The notes beneath the pieces were generated by a model, which worked only from the letters and a program-made list of their open reading frames with translations, did no database searches and was not told the DNA's origin. The position numbers and the translations under genes are program-made. From Lactarius indigo (taxonomy: Eukaryota > Basidiomycota > Agaricomycetes > Russulales > Russulaceae): 56,195 nucleotides of DNA. Positions 10,452 to 17,500 of this stretch are shown here, piece after piece. How positions within the stretch are numbered: the stretch's first letter is position 1; the number at the start of each line of letters is the position of its first letter. The stretch is from positions 1-56,195 of the forward strand of contig JAFKAC010000227.1 of the NCBI GenBank assembly GCA_025766275.1. The letters are read 5' to 3'.

Positions 10452-12944
10452 AGTCTTCGTCACCTCACAGTCATCGTCGCGATCGCAATCCCCACAGCCA
10501 CCCCGTTGTTGTCACTCATTGTCACTGTAGCCATTGTCCTCGCATCACAGTCGTCGTAGCTGTAGTTGTGCTTGAGGTGTCACCACTTTTCAGCCACGGC
10601 CATCGTTGTCTTCATCACCATCACAGCCACAGTCATTGTCGTCGTCTTTGTCCCCGCCGTTGAGGTCGTCATCCAGTTGTGCTTGTGTTGTTGCTATTTC
10701 TTTGTGACCGCAGTCATTGCAGTCATCTTCGTTGTCACCATTACTGCCTTGCAGCTGACATAGTCATGGTCATTGCCCATGTCCTCATTGTGGTTAGGGT
10801 CACACTGCACGGGCATCGGCGGAATGTGGTGGCAGTGGTGGTGGTGGTGGTCTGGGTCTGGGTCATACATAACCATGTCAGGATCGCACGGCCGAGATGC
10901 CATCATAGTGGAAAGTCACCGCTTGTGGCTGGTATCGTCATTGTCGTTGAAGTGAGGGGGTCATCTGTCATCGTCGCACGCTCCACAGCAGCAAGAAGAT
11001 GGCAAGCATGACAGCACCAAAGAAGATGCCTGGTGTGGCTCGTTGGTTTCACCTCTGCATGGAGGTGTGGTACTGGTGGACTCTAGTGCTGTACAGGGGA
11101 GAGGTGAGACAACAGAGCAGGACAATGGAGCAGAAGCGTGAAGGCAAAGTCAAAAAAATGAAGCAAGTCACGTTTATTGTTGATTGGTCTGGGCGTGGGA
11201 AGCCTTTCCCACGTTCGTTCATACAATAATGGACCACAATGTTCCATTTTGGTACTGTATGTGCATGCACTCTTTTCCCTTCACTGATCTCTTGTTCCCC
11301 CCTCCCCCGTCACTGGTTCATCCGCCATTCCTTCCTCCACTTTCTGAGCCTACCTCCCGCACATCATGCTCCCCCCATAACAGACCCAAGGCAGTCAGAT
11401 GCCACCCCTCCAATGTGCAAGCCTCAGAATGGAAAAAAAAAAAACAGCACGTTCTTTTTTTTTTTTCTTCATTTATCTCTGAAACATTCTAATTTATTGA
11501 TTGCAGGTCCTCCCACTGCTATACAACTGATGTAGCTCTTATGACTGCAATCATTTGATGCACAGCAACAATGTCATCACTGCCACTACCACCTTAGTCA
11601 TTGCTGTGTCATCAAACATAGTTGTAAGTCCAAATATGTTCATCCCTTGCGTCCTCACTAACTAGTCACTATTGCCCCTATACAAGCTCCTGTGCACCTG
11701 CCACTCAAGACACTGTCGATGGTTCCACCCCTGCAAATTTAAAACAGATGAGTACCGGTCTATGTAAGTAACAATACGCTCACATTCATCACAGGTCTTA
11801 CACAACTGCTCTGACATGACACCTGTTGCCGTCGACCCCAAAGCCACTGCCTCACTTGGTCCCTCCCATCTCCACTCCTACAAGCCCAACAATGACCTGA
11901 CCACAGCAGGACTGCATACATGCAAGCTACGAGTGACAGTGAGGACAAGGTGGTGACAGTGAGGACACAATGGTGAGGCAATGGTGATAGAGAGGTAATA
12001 TTGCAACATCAATGACGATGACTTTGATGGGGCGGTGCAGTGATCACAACAACAGGGACAGGTGCAGTAGGTGCTGCACTCCTGTAGCTAGCTACCTGTA
12101 GATATTTCATGCAATAAATATGTTTTTTTTCCTTATTTTACAAACTGGGTGTCAGTGGGTGAATTCACATAATGCTGAAATAACTTTTGAACAATTTGTC
12201 AGTAGCTAGGTGCTAATTATTACAATTGAGATAGTCCCCAATAAATTATCAAGGGGACTAAGCAATGTGCAATAATTGACAATTACTAGTAATTATTGAT
12301 AATTTGTTCTTGCTAGCATGGGAGGTTTTTCCTGATGAGCTGTCTGTGTACTACTGTCCTGCTTCCTGTGTCATTTGTTTGCACTGTATATCACATGGTT
12401 CGGGAGTGTCATGCCAGTTGTTTACTGCTGAGGTATGAGTGACTCTGGTTCAGGTTTGTTTGTCGAATGCGTTGTGCCATGTTCACTAGCTAGGAAAAGA
12501 GGTCTACTCTTATGTCACAGTTCAGTTGTAGCCCAAAGGCAATGGGCAAGCAGAGTCGAGGGTCACATATTAAGTGACCAGAGGGAGGGAGAACTTGGCA
12601 GGCAAGTGAGAGGGGAATCTAAAGGTTTAAACAAGTAGACTGTATTCAAGGACTAAGAGTAGACAAAGTATTGTACTACTCAGACTACTGGTCTTTATAC
12701 TCTTACAAACTGGTGATTTTTGGGACTCTTTTCTGTGGTTACAAAGACTTGGAAGTGAGCTGGCATACAAGAGACGTGGCATGGGTACTGGGCTGGCAGA
12801 AGACTCGGATGTGCTGGCAGGGAGCCTTGCAGGTGGTCAAAAACCCCCACAACCAAAAGGCTCATTCACATGCACAACCAATCTCCAGAGCCACCGACTG
12901 TGTATACTATGACTTTGTTCTACCTTTAGCTATATCCTTATTGT
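10452..12944. other. Low-complexity and AT-rich DNA without a supported gene
   Basis: 10452-11000 and 11530-11990 are cryptic simple repeats built from GTC, CAT and CAC trinucleotide variants. 11282-11400 is C/T-rich, with A and T runs at about 11431-11466. 12100-12310 is AT-rich. The segment 12316-12342 matches the complement of 2872-2897. No frame here shows a domain or a plausible exon structure. Confidence 0.5.
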
Positions 12945-13330
12945 GATGTCACTATGATATCATCTTTGCTTGGACTTTCTTTGTTCTGTGCTCCTTATTC
13001 TCCATTTGTGTATTCCTTTTGTCCCAGATGAAGAACAATGTCTTATACTCTGTGACCCTATGTTACATCCCTTGTACTAGTGTCACCCCTGTAAACAGTA
13101 TAAGTAGTGTAGCATGTACACTGCTGGTCCACATCAGTTCTCACTACTTATGTGCCAGGTATGTTTCTCCCTTCAATCCTTTGATGTCTAACATCAGTTC
13201 TCACTGCTTATGTGCCAGACTCTTTGCTTCAGTGCAACTTCCCTGTTCACCTCTGCTTCCAGCTTACTTGCATATCTCACCACATTTCCCTTGCCACTGT
13301 GAGTATGCCCTTTCTATGTATGCTGTTCAT
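12945..13330 (+). repeat. Diverged LTR remnant related to the copia element's LTR
   Basis: It aligns along its length with the distal part of the 3160-3692 LTR. Shared features are the TGATATCATCTT-like segment, the TATA-like box TATAAGTA (13099-13106), the duplicated CATCAGTTCTCACT segments around a GTATGT, and the ending GTGAGTATG...TGCTGTTCAT. The first third is missing or unrecognisable, the terminal CA is lost, and no internal domains flank it. It is an older solo or truncated LTR of the same or a sister family. Confidence 0.75.
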
Positions 13331-13490
13331 AATTGTGTTGTAGATTTGTCTCAGACTCTCAGTAGTCAGTTATGATGCCTCAGTAAGCAGTAATTGTCAT
13401 GGACTTTTATAACATCAGTCAGCAGTAGTAATGTATCACCAATGGTTGGCCCATGAATTATAAAAGTCACTCTGCAAGTGGATGATTGGA

Positions 13491-13909
13491 TTGTTGTGTT
13501 CACATAGGGGGCAGCTTTTGAATACATAAATGTAAGTTTTGATGATGATCTGCAGGTAAACTGTCTGATTGTTGATATCCCATGTGCAGTTAATAGTGAT
13601 ATGACTTAAGGGTGTAATACAGTCCATGATTTGTATCACTGGGATGTTGTACTGTGATTTTGAGCTGAAGAGCTGTACTGTACAGCATGGCTTGTTCGCG
13701 TTGCTCACTCGCCACTGTACAGTACAGCTCTTCAGCTCAAAATCACAGTACAACATCCCAGTGATACAAATCATGGACTGTATTACACCCTTAAGTCATA
13801 TCACTATTAACTGCACATGGGATATCAACAATCAGACAGTTTACCTGCAGATCATCATCAAAACTTACATTTATGTATTCAAAAGCTGCCCCCTATGTGA
13901 ACACAACAA
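13491..13909. repeat. Perfect inverted repeat, 195-bp arms, 29-bp spacer
   Basis: The left arm 13491-13685 is the exact reverse complement of 13715-13909; I checked it base by base. The spacer is 13686-13714. Any transcript through it would form a perfect 195-bp RNA hairpin, and the DNA could extrude a cruciform. Open frames on the two strands here are mirror copies of each other and are not evidence of a gene. Confidence 0.97.
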
Positions 13910-13956
13910 ACCCTAACCCTATTTTAGGGTTTGATGTTAACCTTAACCTTAACTCT
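13908..13956. repeat. Telomere-like repeats in head-to-head arrangement
   Basis: ACCCTAACCCTA (13910-13921) is followed at once by TTTAGGGTTT (about 13923-13932), and then by three TTAACC-type units (13937-13956). The first parts match the fungal telomere repeat TTAGGG in opposite orientations. The array is only a few units long, so it may be a fusion scar, a repair insertion or chance. Confidence 0.5.
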
Positions 13957-14194
13957 ATGTGCCTAATATATGGTCATATTGTTGGCTGGGCATTGGTGTG
14001 CAGTATGCATCTCAGATCTACTATGTAGAGCAGAGTGTTTGGTGCATGTGTGCATGGAAACAAATCAGACATCAATGACACTTTAGTAATATACCCTGAT
14101 AATAATGTTTTAACTGTCACAGCATGCACATTATATGTGAACATGTTATTAGCACATGGTACATTGTGCATGTATTAAATATGTATAGTAATAT

Positions 14195-15755
14195 GGTGGT
14201 GTATGTGTAAGGAGTCTAGGACTCCTTTTCTCAGTGTTATGCTTGATAAATTGGGCTATAAGAGGGTGGTGTGCGTGTGAGGAGTCTAGGACTCCTTTTC
14301 TCAGTGTCATACTTGAGAAATTGGGCTATAAGAGGATGGTGTGTACGTGAGGAGTCCTGGACTCCTTTTCTCAGCGTTGCTCTGGAAATTTGGCTGTAAG
14401 AGGGTGGTGTATGTGTGAGGAGTCCTGGACTCCTTTTCTCAGCGTTGCTCTAGAAATTGGGCTGTAAGAGGGTGGTGTACATGTGAGGAGTCCAGGACTC
14501 CTTTTCTCAGTGTCACTCTGGAAATTTGGCTGTAAGAGGGTGGTGTACGTGTGAGGAGTCCTGGACTCTTTTTCTTGGTGTCACTTGGGAAATTGGGCTG
14601 TAAGAGGGTGGTGTACATGTGAGGAGTCCTGGACTCCTTTTCTCGGTGTTGCTCTGGAAATTTGGCTGTAAGAGGGTGGTATACATGTGAGGAGTCCAGG
14701 ACTCCTTTTCTTGGTGTCGCTCGGGAAATTGGGCTGTAAGAGGGTGGTGTATGTGTGAGGAGTCCGGGACTCCTTTTCTTGGTGTTGCTCTGGAAATTGG
14801 GGATGTAGAGGGTGGTATACATGTGAGGAGTCCGGGACTCCTTTTCTTGGTGTCACTCAGGAAATTGGGCTGTAAGAGGGTGGTGTATGTGTGAGGAGTC
14901 CGGGACTCCTTTTCTTGGTGTCGCTCTGGAAATTGGGGATGTAGAGGGTGGTGTACATGTGAGGAGTCCGGGACTCCTTTTCTCGGTGTTGCTCTGAAAA
15001 TTTGGCTGTAAGAGGGGGGTGGTGTACATGTGAGGAGTCCTGGACTCCTTTTCTCGGTGTCACTCTGGAAATTGGGGATGTAGAGGGTGGTGTATGTGTG
15101 AGGAGTCCGGGACTCCTTTTCTCGGTGTTGCTCTGGAAATTTGGCTGTAAGAGGGTGGTGTATGTGTGAGGAGTCCGGGACTCCTTTTCTCGGTGTTGCT
15201 CTGGAAATTTGGCTGTAAGAGGGTGGTGTACGTGTGAGGAGTCCGGGACTCCTTTTCTCGGTGTTGCTCTGAAAATTTGGCTGTAAGAGGGGGGTGGCGT
15301 ACATGTGAGGAGTCCTGGACTCCTTTTCTCGGTGTCACTCTGGAAATTGGGGATGTAGAGGGTGGTGTACATGTGAGGAGTCCTGGACTCCTTTTCTCAG
15401 TGTTGCTCTGGAAATTTGGCTGTAAGAGGGTGGTGTATGTGTGAGGAGTCCGGGACTCCTTTTCTCGGTGTTGCTCTGGAAATTTGGCTGTAAGAGGGGG
15501 GTGGTGTACATGTGAGGAGTCCTGGACTCCTTTTCTCAGTGTCACTCTGGAAATTGGGGATGTAGAGGGTGGTGTATGTGTGAGGAGTCCTGGACTCCTT
15601 TTCTCGGTGTTGCTCTGGAAATTGGGGATGTAGAGGGTGGTGTACGTGTGAGGAGTCCTGGACTCCTTTTCTCAGTGTTGCTCTGGAAATTGGGCTATAA
15701 GAGGGTGGTGTACATGTGAGGAGTCCAGGACTCCTTTTCTCAGTGTCACTCTTGA
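14195..15755. repeat. 68-bp satellite, 23 tandem copies
   Basis: Twenty-three units each contain GTGAGGAGTCC then a palindromic GGAGTCCNGGACTCC core, then CTTTTCTC and a variable AATTTGGCTGTAAGAGGGTGGT tail (tail runs with gaps). The spacing is mostly 68 bp. The first units (14195-14400) are the most divergent; the middle ones are nearly identical. Because 68 is not a multiple of three, all three minus frames rotate through the same unit and remain open for up to 263 codons. A protein is therefore not implied. It ends by the ribozyme block. Confidence 0.95.
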
Positions 15756-16054
15756 GTTTGGGTCGAGTTAATTGAGTCTTTGGACATGTGTGCACCTAAT
15801 ACATTTTGGCATGCATATGGAGTATTTGATGTACACATGTACAGAAACCTATAAGAATTGCATGAGCTCTAGGTGACTGCCTTAAGTCCACCTGAGGCCC
15901 ATACCTAGGCAAAGCCTAAACCCCGCCTACAATGAACACCACCCCTACGTCCACCCCTAGGGGTACTGCAAAGTGGCTCATAACCTTTCGTTAAACAGAT
16001 GCGGTTCTGGGTGGTCACGTGACCTAGGCGCTTATTCGGCCCTGAAACTATTAT
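15756..16054. other. Spacer between satellite and ribozyme block
   Basis: It holds a C-rich segment (15890-15970) and the palindrome GGTCACGTGACC near 16012. No gene is seen. The upstream limit of the structured RNA block may lie within it. Confidence 0.4.
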
Positions 16055-16409
16055 GTGTCCGGCGCTTGTCCGGACCGGAACGGAGTAAGCGGACTTCCCC
16101 GACGGTGTGCCTTACAGTCTAGATCATCTTCCCCATTTGGGTTTATCCCCGCGGGGGTAGATCACGATCGGTGTGCCTGTGCCGGCACTAGGAGAGGTTA
16201 TGGGGAATCCCCAGGGACAGGAACAGGGGACAGGCGCTCCGCGCCTGTCGGCATGTGCGTAACGATTTAATCTCGATGGGAGATCTTACCCCTTTTGTAG
16301 TCACCGCCTTGCCCCCCGTTTCTCACCGGAAGGTAGGCAAACATAATTCTGTGTCCTATGTCCAACAGCTTAGCATGGCTGGTATGTACAGAATGTTTGA
16401 ACAGCGCTT

Positions 16410-16430
16410 GTCGACCCCTTCGGGGTCGAC
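16410..16430 (+). ncRNA. UUC-loop hairpin upstream of ribozyme A
   Basis: GTCGACCCC (16410-16418) pairs with GGGGTCGAC (16422-16430) around UUC. In the corresponding place before ribozyme C a different hairpin, ACACCACC with GGTGGTGT around TTC (about 17251-17269), has the same shape. This is a covariation-type change. Confidence 0.7.
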
Positions 16431-16513
16431 TGTAGTTAGGTGTTGTTTTCCAGTTGACCCCCACTTCTAACCTCTCACAGCCCGTGCGGTAGCAAGAGGA
16501 AGGTATTAGTAAT

Positions 16514-16589
16514 CGAAAGAAGGCCCTGATGAGCTTATAAGCGAAAGGGTTAGCACTGGGTAGCCCCCACTGCTCTTGGCCCTCTTTCG
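16514..16589 (+). ncRNA. Hammerhead ribozyme A (type I)
   Basis: Stem I 5' strand CGAAAGAAGGCC (16514-16525), core box CUGAUGA (16526-16532), helix II GCUUAUAAGC (16533-16542), GAAA box (16543-16546), helix III (16547-16575), cleavage triplet CUU (16575-16577), and stem I 3' strand GGCCCUCUUUCG (16578-16589). Stem I has 11 of 12 pairs, with one A-C mismatch. The open helix is stem I, so this is type I. Helix II has only 3-4 pairs. CUU fits the NUH rule but is rarer than GUC in natural hammerheads. Cleavage is predicted between 16577 and 16578. Confidence 0.78.
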
Positions 16590-17150
16590 CCAACTCATCA
16601 GTTCCAGCACCTCGCTATCGCTCGGTGCTTTGTTACTCCCTCCCTAAACCAGCGCTAGTCCGGTCCGGAAAGAAGTAGTTCCTAGCAGTAGGCGCTAATC
16701 TAAGATCTGATTAACACGGAGATCTCCGACGGAAGTCCGGGTGCCAGGAGGCTGGCGCAGGCACTTAGGCACAGGGGCGCCAGGTACTGGACCTGAGATG
16801 CATCTCATGGGAATAAACCCCAGGGGATAATTCGAGGGATTCCCCATTACCGCGCGCGCAAGGTACGTCCATTCCCGAGTCACCGAAAGGGGCTAGCTTA
16901 CTTCACCGGAGTGGTCAGACTTGTCCAAGGGTAGTATTATCGTAACAGTATGCATGGTTTACCTCTAAGTCAATCATTAGGGATCTGACGGTTTCTGAAA
17001 CTAGAGGCACATGTTAACGCCACAAATGGCCCGTTCTATGGCAGAACACAGGGTCAAAGTAGGTCGCGCGCGTTGTCTGACTTGACCCCCACAGATTATC
17101 CCTTGAATTCCCCTCACGGGGCAAGCGGTCCGGTAATTAATCCAAAAATA

Positions 17151-17229
17151 GACGACAGCATCCTGATGAGCATAAAAGCGAAAGGACTGCGCTTGTTGGG
17201 ATCCCCCAGCAGCACCTTGGTGCGTCGTC
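17151..17229 (+). ncRNA. Hammerhead ribozyme B (type I)
   Basis: Stem I 5' strand GACGACAGCAUC (17151-17162), CUGAUGA (17163-17169), helix II GC-AUAAAA-GC (17170-17179), GAAA (17180-17183), helix III starting GGAC and ending CACC, triplet CUU (17216-17218), and stem I 3' strand GGUGCGUCGUC (17219-17229). Stem I pairs completely apart from one bulged A (17157), including one G-U. Its sequence is unrelated to stem I of copies A and C, while core boxes and triplet are unchanged. That is strong evidence for selected structure. Helix III contains a UGUUGGG/CCCAGCA hairpin. Confidence 0.78.
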
Positions 17230-17364
17230 CTCTAGCTCTTTCATTTCGAACACCACCTTCGGTGGTGTAGTGCAACTTCACCCTAGTTAAGTGTTGTTTC
17301 CCAGTTGACCCCCACTTAGATCCTCTAGCAAACCGAGCGTTAGCGAGAGGAAGGTATTAGTAAT

Positions 17365-17439
17365 CGAAAGGAAGCCCTGATGAGCATAAAAGCGAAAGGG
17401 TCGGGACTGGATAGCCTCCACTCCCCTTGGCTCCTTTCG
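17365..17439 (+). ncRNA. Hammerhead ribozyme C (type I)
   Basis: Stem I 5' strand CGAAAGGAAGCC (17365-17376), CUGAUGA (17377-17383), helix II GC-AUAAAA-GC (17384-17393), GAAA (17394-17397), helix III GGG...CCC (17398-17426), triplet CUU (17426-17428), and stem I 3' strand GGCUCCUUUCG (17429-17439). All 11 pairs form with a single bulged A (17372), as in copy B. Helix II is only two pairs, as in shortened hammerheads. Its flanks match those of copy A in order and spacing. Predicted cleavage is between 17428 and 17429. Confidence 0.8.
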
Positions 17440-17500
17440 CCCCTCTCATCAGTTCTCAACAAAACCTCGCTTCGCTCGGTTTTGTTTCGAATTTGACCAC

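Larger units (their letters stand above)
16055..17500 (+). ncRNA. Structured non-coding locus carrying three hammerhead ribozymes
   Basis: This GC-rich block has no credible frame but many short perfect hairpins, for example ACAGGCGC-TCC-GCGCCTGT at 16230-16248 and a UUC-loop hairpin at 16410-16430. Three type I hammerhead ribozymes lie in the same orientation, with predicted cleavage after 16577, 17218 and 17428. Processing would release RNAs of 641 and 210 nt. Copies A and C share the same order: UUC-loop hairpin, CAGTTGACCCCCACTT box, CCTCT/AGAGG hairpin, GGTATTAGTAATC box, ribozyme, CTCATCAG box, closing hairpin. Helix sequences differ between copies while pairing is kept. A direct repeat (about 16063-16089 and 16653-16679) hints at duplicated units. 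Hammerheads are known from retrozymes, Penelope-like elements and viroid-like circular RNAs. The class here is unknown. Confidence 0.75.

Noticed and set aside
12331..12365. Hammerhead ribozyme at CCTGATGAGCTG
   Set aside because: There is a CUGAUGA box but no GAAA box after a helix and no cleavage triplet with a stem I partner.
13436..13916. Two similar short proteins on opposite strands
   Set aside because: They are mirror translations of the perfect inverted repeat, not two genes.
14439..15795. Long overlapping minus-strand frames (up to 263 codons) encoding a Pro/Ser/Thr-rich repeat protein
   Set aside because: They are a by-product of a 68-bp satellite without stops; all three frames give the same repeat, there is no start context, and unit length is not a multiple of three.
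16055..16260. Viroid-like rod pairing between 16.06-16.26 kb and 16.65-16.87 kb
   Set aside because: Complementary blocks occur in the same order in both regions, so the pairs would cross rather than nest. They fit direct repeats of hairpin-rich DNA better.
16526..16601. C/D-box snoRNA (TGATGA resembling a C box)
   Set aside because: The full hammerhead layout with stem I and CUU explains the sequence at three sites; no paired D box or terminal stem of a snoRNA fits.
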